Position numbers and translations under genes: made by a program | NCBI GenBank assembly: GCA_949775045.1 | Contig: OX459108.1 | Location: 7,133,961-7,197,960, forward strand | Direction of reading: 5' to 3' | Source of the DNA: Metridium senile | Lineage: Eukaryota > Cnidaria > Anthozoa > Actiniaria > Metridiidae | Length of the DNA: 64,000 nucleotides | Part shown: one piece after another, positions 1 to 11,170 of the stretch | How positions within the stretch are numbered: position 1 is the stretch's first letter | Layout of the letters: each line of letters begins with the position of its first letter | The notes under the pieces: generated by a model | What the model saw: the letters and a program-made list of their open reading frames with translations, nothing else | What the model was told of the DNA's origin: nothing | Database searches by the model: none

Positions 1-187
1 TTAATGTTTCTAATTCATGTAAAAAATATGGTTTTTGACTGGTATTGGTCTTCCTTTCCTTGTAATCAAAGCCTTTTTTACAAAGTTTGTCCGCATTTCC
101 ATCCCACAAGGCTTTGCAATATCTGTTTTTTGTAATCGTGAAAAATGCTATTAAGCACACTACCTATTAAAATGTTTGTGTGTGTAG
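1..187 (+). other. DCAF6 intron, 3' part
   Basis: This AT-rich sequence ends in a polypyrimidine-poor but valid acceptor (tgtgtgtag) in front of the exon at 188. No other signal was seen. Confidence 0.6.
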
Positions 188-3100
188 GTGATAACTACGC
201 CAGGAGATCCTAATACTTTCATATCCTGTGGTGAAGATGGTACAGTACGTATGTTTGATATCAGAACAAAGTCTAAATGTGCCAAAAGAGACTGTAAAGA
301 TGTGAGTATTATCAAAAATATCATCATCATCATAATCAACTATCATCATCATCAACTATCATCATCATCATCAACTATCATCATCATCAACTATCATCAT
401 CATCATCAACTATCATCATCATCAACTATCATCATCATCATCAACTATCATCATCATCAACTATCATCATCATCAACTATCATCATCATCATCCACTATC
501 ATCATCATCATCAACTATCATCATCATCAACTATCATCATCATCATCAACTATCATCATCATCAACTATCATCATCATCAACTATCATCATCATCATCCA
601 CTATCATCATCATCATCAACTATCATCATCAACTATCATCATCATCAACTATCATCATCATCCACTATCATCATCATCATCAACTATCATCATCATCATC
701 AACTATCATCATCATCATCAACTATCATCATCATCATCATCCACTATCATCATCATCATCAACTATCATCATCATCATCATCAACTATCATCATCATCCA
801 CTATCATCATCATCATCAACTATCATCATCATCCACTATCATCATCATCATCAACTATCATCATCATCATCATCAACTATCATCATCATCATCAACTATC
901 ATCATCATCATCATCAACTATCATCATCATCCACTATCATCATCATCATCATCATCAACTATCATCATCATCATCATCAACTATCATCATCATCCACTAA
1001 CATCATCATCATCAACTATCATCATCATCCACTATCATCATCATCAACTATCATCATCATCATCAACTATCATCATCATCATCAACTATCATCATCATCA
1101 TCATCAACTATCATCATCATCATCATCAACTATCATCATCATCAACTATCATCATCATCAACTATCATCATCATCATCCACTATCATCATCATCATCAAC
1201 TATCATCATCATCAACTATCATCATCATCATCAACTATCATCATCATCAACTATCATCATCATCAACTATCATCATCATCATCCACTATCATCATCATCA
1301 TCAACTATCATCATCATCAACTATCATCATCATCATCAACTATCATCATCATCAACTATCATCATCATCAACTATCATCATCATCATCCACTATCATCAT
1401 CATCATCAACTATCATCATCAACTATCATCATCATCAACTATCATCATCATCCACTATCATCATCATCATCAACTATCATCATCATCATCAACTATCATC
1501 ATCATCATCAACTATCATCATCATCATCATCCACTATCATCATCATCATCAACTATCATCATCATCATCATCAACTATCATCATCATCCACTATCATCAT
1601 CATCATCAACTATCATCATCATCCACTATCATCATCATCATCAACTATCATCATCATCATCATCAACTATCATCATCATCATCAACTATCATCATCATCA
1701 TCATCAACTATCATCATCATCCACTATCATCATCATCATCATCATCAACTATCATCATCATCATCATCAACTATCATCATCATCAACTATCATCATCATC
1801 ATCAACTATCAAAATCATAAACACCACCATCACTACCATGCATCATCACCATCATACATCTAAAGGCCCAGGCAAACGGTTTACTTTTACTTCAACATCC
1901 ATTCGATTTTTGTTTTGTCACACCATAATTGCCATCATTACTAACATCATCATAATTTCTGTCATTATCATCTTCACAATTGCCATCACCATCATTATTG
2001 TTTGAAGTTATAGTAATCATCATCAATGGTAATGTTTAAACTCTTTCAACATTGATTCAACATTGATTCAACACGTTTCAACAATGTTGAAAGAGTTTAA
2101 AAGTATTTAAACATTGCCATTCAACAAAATCGAACGGATGTTGAAGCAAATGTTGAAACCGTTTGCCCAGGCCTTAAGTGTCATTACACCATAATTGCCA
2201 TCATTGTCATAATAACGAATATCATCATCATTTCTGTCATCATCATCTTCAAAATTGCCATCATCATTGTTTTTATTGTAATCAGCATCATAATTTTTAT
2301 CATAATTTTCTTATTTTTTTACATGATTCCTTATCAGGATAATAATCATAAATAACAGGTTCCCATTTAAATCTGTACTTTCCCATTTAAATCTTGTACT
2401 TTTGCATATTGTGTTAATGTGTGCTAAACACACAGATCAACCAATCAGAGTATATTATTTCTGAAGTGAACTCCTCTGATTGGTTGATGTGTGTGTTTAG
2501 CACACATCAACAAAATTTGCATAAGTACAGATTTAAATGGGAAAGTACAGATTTAAATGGGAACCTGAACTCAATGTTATTTTCATTCTTTTTGCCACCA
2601 CCATCATTTACTTGGTATAGGTGGGACATACAGTATCGTATTTTATTATGGTTTTGCCAATAAACCATTGTTATAAGAACAAAGAAAATTAACAAATCTA
2701 TTGTGAAAATGGTTGGCAAATTAGCATCACAATACCAACACTTGTTAACACTACGCTCACCTATAGGCTGAGTTTATACAAACCCTAAATAGTCTCATAT
2801 TGAATATTTTGTAGGATATTCTAATAGATTGTGGTAAGGCTGCCACTACAATCTGTATCAATCCATTTACTGGTTATAGCTAAGCTGTGTGTTTACAAAC
2901 CCTAACTATTTTCATATTGAATGTTTTGTAGGATATTCTAATAGATAGTGGTAAGGCTGTGACATCAATCAGTATCAATCCATTGGCCCCCTATCAACTG
3001 GGTATAGGCTGTGAGGACAGTCTTGTAGCCTTGTTCGATCGACGTTCTTTGAGCACAGCTAGTGCAAGCTCAGGAAGGAACGGAATGAAAGGAATGACTT

Positions 3101-6100
3101 ACAAATTTAAACCTGACACTTTGAGAGACAGAACATGCCGTGTGACATCATTGCAGTATAGGTAAGGTCACTGTCACAATATTATTATGACATCAGATAT
3201 TATTTTACATGGGATATGGTTGATGGTGAAAATGGTGATGATCATGGCGTTGGTGTCATTGGCGTCGGTATTATAGAGACCCGTGGATAAAAATCGCCAG
3301 CCTCCTCCATGCTACAGTGGAGCAGGCAAAGCGAACGACCCAGAGGGGCGAGTTGGTCACCCAAATCAACTCAAAGGGGGGCTCCACCTCCTCCGAGGAA
3401 CTGAACTGATATGATGGTGATGGTAGTAATGATGATGATTATGATTATGACAATAATTATGATGACAATAATGATGGTGGTGATAGTGATGGTGATGGTA
3501 GTAATGATTATGATTATGACAATAATTATGATGACAATAATGATGGTGGTGATAGTGATGGTGATGGTAGTAATGATTATGATTATGACAATAATTATGA
3601 TAAAAGTAATGATGGTGGTGATAGTGATGGTGATGGTAGTAATGATGATGATTATGACAATAATTATGATGACAATAATGATGGTGGTGATAGTGATGGT
3701 GATGGTAGTAATGATTATGATTATGACAATAATTATGATGACAATAATGATGGTGGTGATAGTGATGGTGATGGTAGTAATGATGATGATTATGACAATA
3801 ATTATGATGACAATAATGATGGTGGTGATAGTGATGGTGATGGTAGTAATGATGATGATGATGATTATGACAATAATTATGATGACAATAATGATGGTGG
3901 TGATAGTGATGGTGATGGTAGTAATGATGATGATTATGACAATAATTATGATGACAATAATGATGGTGGTGATAGTGATGGTGATGGTAGTAATGATGAT
4001 GATTATGACAATAATTATGATGACAATAATGATGGTGGTGATAGTGATGGTGATGGTAGTAATGATGATGATTATGACAATAATTATGATGACAATAATG
4101 ATGGTGGTGATGGTGATGGTAGTAATGATGATGATGATGATTATGACAATAATTATGATAAAAGTAATGATGGTGGTGATAGGGATGACAATAATGGTAA
4201 TGCGATGACAGTAAGATGACATATTTATTTATCTTATCTCTATATCTCTATATTTAATTATTTATTTATTGATAATTTAATTAATTAATTAAAATTACAT
4301 TAAAAAAAGGGATTTATTTATATACATGTATTTTTTATCCTTAAAGTCAATAGACCTCTTTACCTTCCTTGTTTGTTGTCCCATTTCAGATCACGTGATG
4401 CCCTTAGGAATTGTTTCTTTCACATGTAAATGATATAACACATTCATCATAAAAGAACAATTCTCAAGGGACTGACACGTGGTCTGAAATGGGCAATTTG
4501 CATAGTCTTTTAATCTACAAAACATGAATAGATTCAAAGGTCGATTCAGGCATCTTTAGTTCTAAAAACAAACCTTCTTTCTTATTTCAGTGGCGATGGA
4601 AGTGAGCTACTGGTTAGCTACTGTGCTGATTATGTTTATCTGTTTGACACTAAAGGACAGAAGGAAGTCCGTTGTAACAGCGAAGTGGCTCAAGATAATG
4701 GGTCCATAGCTGCCAATAACACTAAAGACAATACACCAATGAAGAGACTAAGGTATGATTATTGTGATGATGATATGCAGATGATGATAATGATGAAGAT
4801 GATTATGATGGTGATATACAGATGATGATAATGATGAAGATGATTATGATGGTGATACAGATGATGATGATGCTGTTAGTGATACAGATGTTGATAATGA
4901 TGAACATGATGATGGTGATATACAGATGATGATAATGATGAACATGATGATAATGTTGGTGATACAGATAATGATAATGATGAACATGATGATGATGTTG
5001 GTGATACAGATGACGATGATGATGTTGGTGATACAGATGATGATGATGATGATGTTGGTGATACAGATGACGATGATGATGTTGGTGATACAGATGATGA
5101 TGATGCTGTTAGTGATACAGATGATGCGATGGTGATTATAACGATAGCATTAAAAAGACGATAATCAAAATGTAATTTTTTCTCCATTGAAAGTCAGTTA
5201 ACAATAATGATGTATGATTATACTAAAACATTAAAAATTGTTTATATCTTAAGGTTGAGAGGGGACTGGTCAGACACTGGCCCAAATGCGCGACCTGAAA
5301 GTGAGGGCGCTTCCACGGAAAGTACCTTAATGCAGCGCATGTCGGATTTGTTTGTCCGCTGGATAGAAGAATCGTTTCGCGGCAGTCAACGTAGCAGACT
5401 AAGGTCAGCTCAAGCTCGAACATCGCCATCTACGTCATCATCGGCGTCATTTCTGTCACGCTCAACAAACTCTTCATCATCTGACAGTTCAGGGATTCTA
5501 GAAGCTTCTGGTTCCATTCCTTCTCGTGACAGGGAGACCGGTACTGATGGGTACTCGGATGAAATGGAGGAATCAGAAAGCACATCGACATCGTTAATCA
5601 CCGTGAGGGAACGAAGCGTAGAAGATATGATGGACGAGAGAGAATGTCCTGAAGACCCATCCCCTTTAGATTGTCCAGGGGAATCCCCTTCAGAGTCTCC
5701 AAGCGAATCTCTTTTAGGATGTTCGGGCAACTCTGGTTTGAAACATCCGAGTAGATCTACTTTAGAATTCACCAGGGAATCCCCGTTAGAATGTTCTAAG
5801 GAATCCTCTTCAAAATCCAGTGAATTATACAGGGAATCCCCATTATGTCTACCAGAGGAGGACAAAATGAGTTCCTTGAAAACTGCTGCTTTCAGTGAGC
5901 TTGTTAACGATAAAAAATTAATGAAATCAAGTCAAGTGAATGAATCGAAACATTTCAATAATCAAAATGATAAAATGGAAGTACAATCAGAAAATAGTCA
6001 ATGTACCCCATCAATAACTCTATCAACAAGTGATACAGATTCGTATAATAAACATTCAGAACAATTTGAAATGGAACAGGGTGGGGCATATGCACGGGGT

Positions 6101-9100
6101 AGGCTGCATGACCAAGTAAAACCTACTGAAGAAATTAAAGATTGTAACGCTCGGCAGGGCGTGGCTGGATCACGTTGTGAACGAGAGAGAACAACTGCGA
6201 GTGGTCAAGAGAATAGTTATGAACAATTTAGTGTGGATTACCCACAAGAGGGTTTGCCAAGTTTACGCAGCCGGTCAAAAAGGACGATTTCGAGTCGAAA
6301 AGTACAAAATAAACAAACTAACATGGACCATCAACAAGGTGTGGCAGATACACGTGGTGAGCCAGTAGAAGATTGTTCTAGTTGTCCAATTGAGAATAAA
6401 AAACTAATTAGTGCTGAACGTCATGAAGAGGGCGTGGCCAGTACACGGGGTGATCCAGTAGAAGATGGTTCTAGTTGTCCAATTGAGAATAAAAAACTAA
6501 TTAGTGCTGAACGTCATCAAGAAGGCGTGGCTGGTACACGGGGTGAGCCAGTAGAAGATGTTTCGAGTTGTCCAGTTACAAACAATAAACAAAATGGTAC
6601 CGAGTGTCAACAAGATGGCGTGGTGGGCTCACGTGGTGAGGTTCCACCAACAAGCTCCAGTCGGGACACCGCGTCTGACAGCTCTCAAAGTGAAGCAGCC
6701 ACCCGGATACAACGCATGTTTAGAAACTACAAAGAAGCTAAAAACAACAAGACTATAGCCGATTGTGATTACTTCACAGACTGGAAAGATGACTTCATCT
6801 GGGTTCCTAAAATGACGCGCGTGTATCGAGGACATAGAAACGCCCGTACCATGGTAAGACATGTAGTGCTTAGTTAGGTGTTTTGTTAATTGATTGCCGG
6901 GTTGATTGTTCGATTATTTTTTATTTTCAAGGTTCTCCCAAAAAGCAGGCCGGTGCTGTATAATAGGACACGAAGTCCCCTTTACAATAGAGAACACTAA
7001 CGTCCCACCCAATAAGAATATCCCAACTAACCCAACCCCTAGGTAATCGCCAATAAGAAAAAAATATATATGAAAAGTTAATAAATATACTATATTATAG
7101 TATTGGTTAAGTAACGATCCTCGTAAGAACGATAGCAGGAACGGCAAGGAATGTGCAAAGGTGATAATTGTGGTATTGTTAAAACTGGTCGTCTGATAGT
7201 TTGAAACATGAAAAATTGCCATAACTTTGTGGATAATCAAACTTATTAATAATCAACTTATTTCTTATTTATGCAATAATTTCCTTATACAAATAGTTCT
7301 TCTAAGGTTAAATTCTAGAGAAATTCTATGTGGGAAACACTGCAAATTGTCTACCTTTCCTTTCTTTTGTCTCTGTCTCCCCTGATTGGTTTAAAACTTT
7401 TATTTTTGAATATATAAAACTTTGCAGAAACGCGTAAACACAAATTGTTCTTCCAAAACCTGCTGTGTATATGTCAATTCATCCCATTAGAAAAAATCTC
7501 ACAATTTGGATGTGGGGAAAGTGAAATGCCGCAGAACAAAAGGAAGTGCTATTCTTTTGATAAGGATCATTACTTAACAAATTAACTGGTTGAATGATTT
7601 ACGTAATGACTGACTGTCAGTGAGAGTGATCGACTAACGGACTAGCTATCTATGACTGACGGAATGTCTGATCAACTGAATAAATTAATGCGGAATAAAT
7701 AAATGAAAAAATATATATACTGAGAGACAACCCCTGCCCTTCGCGAAAAAGAAGCAAAACAGAATTGTTTACCTCCTCTTTAGACAGGGTCACGGGCAGA
7801 TCCAGAAATTTGTCAGTGAATTGCAAATGAACGGATGTTGAAGCAAATGTGGTGTCAGGGGGTGCCCGGTCCCTAAATGTTTTAAATACAATAGGGGTAA
7901 CTGCTGCGCTAGGGGGTGCCTGGTGCTACTAGGGACAGTGTGAAAGCAACTGGTACCGCCGCCTTTATATCAGTCCTTATCTGTGAGAAATCTGATGGTT
8001 CGAAGGAAACTAGACACTGCAAATAGAGTAAAATGTATCTGTAAAAATAATCGTATTTGTTGTTGTATTAAGCAATCTCTTTGTAAACCAATAATATACA
8101 TATTGTTTTGTTCAAGATCAAGGAAGCTCGGTTCTGGGGTGACCGGTATATTATCAGTGGTAGCGACTGTGGTCGAATATTTCTCTGGGATAAAGATACT
8201 ACAGAAGTTGTGATGGTATTTCAAGGTGATCGGCACGTGGTTAACTGTGTGCAGCCACACCCATTTGACCCTGGTGAGTAATACTGATATCGTTTGAGAA
8301 TAGTCCCCTTCCACAGTTCCCTGCGCCATCTTGAAAGGTAGCCGGGCCTTTGCACTGCAAAAACGGCTGAGTAGATACAACGCAGCATATTGAGTTGATC
8401 ATGCATTCAGGATGACACTTTATATGGAGTAAACCCAACTCATTTTTAAGAGTAAATTTAAATTTAGTTGTGCCATTGAGTACAACGTACTCAATATATT
8501 GAGTTCAATCTCACTGTCACTCACTATAGTGTCCTCCTGAATGCATGTTTAACTCAATATACTGAGTTGTATCTACTCAGCCGTTTTTGCACTGAAGTGT
8601 GCATTGAAGCGAAACGAACGTTGAGCTTGCAATGATAGAGACACGTGAATTATTGTCCCGCGAGGTGTTAAAAAGTCTACATCATTGCAAACTCAACGTT
8701 CGTCTCGTTTCGATGCTATAGCCCGGCTACCTTTCAAGATGGCGCAGTGAACTGTGAAGGGGACTATTAGTTGGAGTTATGAATGGGGTCTTCGATTCTC
8801 CGCCTTGTACTGGGTACCATCGCACTCTTTGTTTCTAATGTTTTACTTGGAGTCTTGTTATTTCTATCGAAACTGTTACACGAAGGAGGTGCTTAAATTT
8901 GAGAATCTGTGCTTTAACCTTCAATAGACTTATGTCGTATTCGAAAGAGAAATCATTTCTATGGAAATACGTAGACGGTGAACTATACACCAAGGAGATA
9001 CCCAAATGTGAGATCCTGGGCCCTGTAACATCCAATAGACTTATATCGTATTCCGAAGAGATAACAATACTCCCGTTTCGAGTTCTTTATTGCGCATCCT

Positions 9101-10240
9101 AAGCTTCGATATTGTGTAAGATATATGCGTTTCCATTTAGTACAGTCCGTTGGAAAGTTAGGCATGCGTGCATGAACAAACAGTTAAAATATAGCAGGTT
9201 TTGTTTCTTTGGTAACCCTCTTTGTATGTTAATCATATTTTGCTGTGTTATTTTTCTAGTTCTGGCGTCGAGTGGTATCGACTATGATATCAAGCTCTGG
9301 ACACCGACAGCAAGTCAACCTGTACAAGTACAAGGCTTAGAAGAGGTAATGTCTCAATTACTTGCTATGTTTCTTCTTTTGTTATCTTCCACTATTGAAC
9401 GTAAAGCCAATAGTCCGCTTCATAGTTCCCTGCGCCATCTTAAAAGTTAGCCGGGTTTTTGCATCGAAGCGAGACGAAGGTTGAGCTTGCAATGATAGAG
9501 ACACGTGAATAATTTACATTTTAACATCTTGCGGGACAATTATTCACGTGCCTCTATCATTGCAATGTCAACGTTCGTCTTGCTTCAATGCAAAGGCCCG
9601 GCTACCTTTCAAGATGGCACAGGGAGTTGTCAAACGATATCATGGGGGATATATTTATGGGTGCCATGGGTGGCCTAGCGGTGAGAACGCTGGCGAGACA
9701 GAATTGTGCACCAAAACAAAATATGGTGAACATTTTGAATAACTATGTGGTGAAGGACGTATTTGACTGTTATTACAGCACACATTACAACCATGCTACA
9801 TCACGATTCTGTGTAATGCATCTGAGACCAGGCTATTGTATTGGTAAACAATCATACACGGGTAATGCTCGTGAATGAACGGACACCTATAGACAAATAG
9901 AACCTCCAGCGTCATGTTCCTATTGCACAAGACAAGACAAATAAAAAAAAAAATTTGTTTAAATAATTGTTTAAAAAAATGTTTAAAAAATTGTTCCTAT
10001 TATAGGAGACAAGGCGCTGAGAGACAGTTTTTCGGACCTAACCAAGGTCATACCAGAACCTGTACTGTTCTGATTACTAAGCTATCATTACGGCTCATGA
10101 GAAATAAAGTGACAGTGTTTTTTATTGTTTTCAGATCGTTAGAACGAATGAACAAATGTTAGAAGAGAGTCGAGATACCATCACTGTCCCTGCATCTTTC
10201 ATGTTAAGGATGCTGGCCTCTTTAAACCACGCAAGACTTG
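188..10240 (+). CDS. DCAF6: DCAF6 (IQWD1/NRIP-like), middle and C-terminal exons; partial
   Basis: Seven exons are readable: 188-301, 2932-3161, 4591-4752, 5254-6853, 8117-8273, 9260-9345 and 10135-10240. All have AG/GT borders and agreeing phases. Diagnostic stretches are [12 protein letters not shown] (WD40), VKRLR-type residues running into [17 protein letters not shown], an IQ motif ([13 protein letters not shown]), [45 protein letters not shown] and [17 protein letters not shown]. These match vertebrate DCAF6 in order. The known role of the family is WD40 substrate receptor for the CUL4-DDB1 ubiquitin ligase, nuclear-receptor coactivator and calmodulin binder through the IQ motif. The first WD repeats lie before the window. 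The last visible exon ends in phase 1 at a good donor (gtaaga); the expected short acidic last exon was not found. It may lie beyond the 13-kb transposon that begins 365 bp downstream. Confidence 0.95.
310..1813 (+). repeat. TCATCA/TCAAC minisatellite in DCAF6 intron
   Basis: This is about 1.5 kb of units TATCATCATC(ATC)nAAC or CCAC with variable numbers of ATC, lying right after the donor at 302. There is higher-order structure: the block about 395-990 recurs essentially unchanged at about 1185-1780, an offset of 790 bp. A long open frame with His/Ser/Ile runs through the array is an artefact of the repeat. Confidence 0.95.
1861..2176. mobile_element. MITE family B, copy 1
   Basis: The terminal inverted repeats read taaaggcccaggcaaacgg and its complement before aggccttaag. 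The interior has CAACATTGATTCAACA and AACACGTTTCAACAATGTTG-type words. A second copy lies at 38203-38407 in an SLC28 intron, and a fragment of the end (gaacggatgttgaagcaaatg) lies near 7830. The left arm here is disturbed by ATC-rich sequence. Confidence 0.75.
2356..2567. mobile_element. MITE family C, copy 1 (CAGGTTCCCATTTAAATC ends)
   Basis: This near-complete palindrome begins CAGGTTCCCATTTAAATC, repeats that word, and passes through TGTGTGCTAAACACAC before the complementary arm ends at 2567. A second copy lies at 44251-44465. It lies in a DCAF6 intron. Confidence 0.85.
2815..2883 (+). pseudogene. Decayed partial duplicate of the 2932-3161 DCAF6 exon
   Basis: The 3' end of the intron and the first about 65 bases of exon 2932-3161 are present twice in tandem (about 2760-2875 and 2876-2995). 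The upstream copy keeps the acceptor (ttttgtag) and opens [12 protein letters not shown], close to the real exon's [12 protein letters not shown]. It reaches a TAA at 2881 and has no donor. It is therefore a dead exon start. Use of its acceptor would truncate the protein. Confidence 0.8.
3414..4212 (+). repeat. 66-72-bp GAT/GGT minisatellite in DCAF6 intron
   Basis: About twelve copies of a unit built from gatgatgattatgacaa, ttatgatgacaataatgatg and gtggtgatagtgatggtga, with extra GAT triplets in some copies. Open frames on both strands are repeat artefacts (Met/Val/Ile-only or Ile/Thr-only). Confidence 0.95.
4760..5140 (+). repeat. GATGAT/GTTGGTGATACA minisatellite in DCAF6 intron
   Basis: Units of about 27-45 bp with core gatgttggtgatacagatg fill most of the 501-bp intron between exons 4591-4752 and 5254-6853. 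It is the third triplet-based array in three successive introns. Confidence 0.9.
5254..6853 (+). CDS. DCAF6: DCAF6 large exon: disordered insert with 31-residue repeats, then IQ motif
   Basis: This 1600-nt exon starts with [17 protein letters not shown], the conserved segment after the first WD repeats, and ends with the RGHRNARTM segment that opens the second WD block. Between them is a low-complexity Ser/Glu-rich region with PxESPxES-like motifs. It is followed by three consecutive 31-residue (93-bp) in-frame repeats starting at 6338, 6431 and 6524, plus a partial fourth at 6617. Each repeat begins GVAxTRGxPVED and continues SSCPxxN. The IQ motif comes near the end of the exon. In vertebrates this linker is also long and poorly conserved, so the repeats look lineage-specific. 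An open frame on the opposite strand here (5410-5865) is a shadow of this exon. Confidence 0.93.
6854..8116 (+). other. DCAF6 intron, mostly without recognisable content
   Basis: AT-rich intron. It holds a short fragment of MITE family B near 7830 and two short related words gggggtgcc around 7860 and 7912. Nothing else is supported. Confidence 0.5.
8301..8768. mobile_element. MITE family A, copy 1, carrying a nested MITE
   Basis: The ends read TAGTCCCCTTCCACAGTTCC and its complement at 8750-8768. The inner arm contains tgcgccatcttgaaaggtag and gccgggcctttgca. A different inverted-repeat element is inserted in the left arm at 8356-8591. It lies in the DCAF6 intron after exon 8117-8273. Other family A copies: 9411-9631, 24244-24432 and 37743-37945. 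Confidence 0.85.
8356..8591. mobile_element. Nested MITE with TGCAAAAACGGCTGAG ends
   Basis: Inverted ends TGCAAAAACGGCTGAGTAGA and complement, with subterminal words ATATTGAGTT, flank an AT-rich centre. It interrupts the left arm of the family A element, so it is the younger insertion. Confidence 0.8.
9411..9631. mobile_element. MITE family A, copy 2
   Basis: Same arms as the copy at 8301: ccctgcgccatcttaaaag on the left and ctacctttcaagatggcac on the right, with inner cgttgagcttgcaatg/ tagagacacgtg words. It lies in the DCAF6 intron between exons 9260-9345 and 10135-10240. Confidence 0.85.
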
Positions 10241-10605
10241 GTAAGAACTACCTGATTTTTGTTAAAACCTTTTTCCCATTTCGGCAGGGTGCGTGTGTCC
10301 TCATTATTGTATTCCAATATCCAGTATCCCTGTAGTTTTCACATTTTTTTCGGCGCAATACTTTGTAACTTCAAACGTGCGAACACGTATTCGAGGTTTG
10401 AAGTTACTAAGTAGCGCACAGAGAAATCTCTATTTAGCCAACTTAACACTATACGTTATCCAAAACATTTTTATCAATATCCCGTATCCCTGTTTATCCC
10501 CTTAGATATATCACAAATAGGACCCAAACAGTTGACAGCGTTTCAAAAGAGGCATGCGCGCACCATACAACAGTTTATACCATATAATTGCATCTGAATG
10601 AGTGT

Positions 10606-11170
10606 TACAGCCGTTCTCAGTCACACGTGCACTGGTTCATTTAAAACATTGCTGTCTAGACTTGATTTTTGGAGGGTTGTCCAGTATCACCATTAAACTT
10701 CATTGGTAAAAGACATTTACCAATGGAGTCTAATGGTCAATTACCACAGGAAACCCAAAGACCATATATAATGTACTTAGGGAGGGGAGTGCATTAGCTG
10801 TTTTGTACTAGCCCGAGGGAGGGGATAGTTATATAAATTATACAACTATAGGAAGGGGACACTTCAACGTTAATACATGAATGATATACCTTGGAAAAAA
10901 TTCAAACACAAACATGGTATGGGAACCCTGTGTAGACCATATATAATCTACTTAGGGAGGGGAGATCACTAGCTGTATTGTACTAGACCGAGGGAGGGGA
11001 TAGTTAACTAAAGAAAGGGGACACTAGAATGTTAAGACATCAATTATATACCTTGGAAAAAAATTAAAAATTTTTTTTTGAGGTGAGAGCACCATTGTCA
11101 CCATTGGCACCATTGGCACCATTGGTATAGGGGGTGCCATGATCGTTCTAGAAAAAAATTAAGTTCTGGG
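10606..11170 (+). repeat. Left TIR, unique outer part
   Basis: This pairs with the complement of about 23120-23902. It holds two related sub-blocks, each a gggaggggag / ccgagggaggggatag / aaggggacac module with a taccttggaaaaa end (10764-10900 and 10939-11065). The terminal repeat is therefore itself internally duplicated. Confidence 0.85.

Noticed and set aside
188..1000. 270-codon open frame rich in His/Ser/Ile on the + strand
   Set aside because: Only the first 38 codons are DCAF6 exon. The rest is translation of the intronic ATC minisatellite beyond a clear donor at 302.
310..1813. CRISPR-like array
   Set aside because: No unique spacers; the variation is only in ATC number, in an animal intron.
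3371..4222. Long open frames on both strands (Ile/Thr-rich and Met/Val-rich)
   Set aside because: Frame-independent translation of a GAT/GGT minisatellite inside a DCAF6 intron.
5410..5865. 151-codon frame on the minus strand
   Set aside because: Antisense shadow of the conserved DCAF6 exon 5254-6853.
10293..10505. Possible last DCAF6 exon (70 codons) after an acceptor-like tttcggcag
   Set aside because: The reading has no resemblance to the short acidic DCAF6 C terminus and the acceptor tract is weak.
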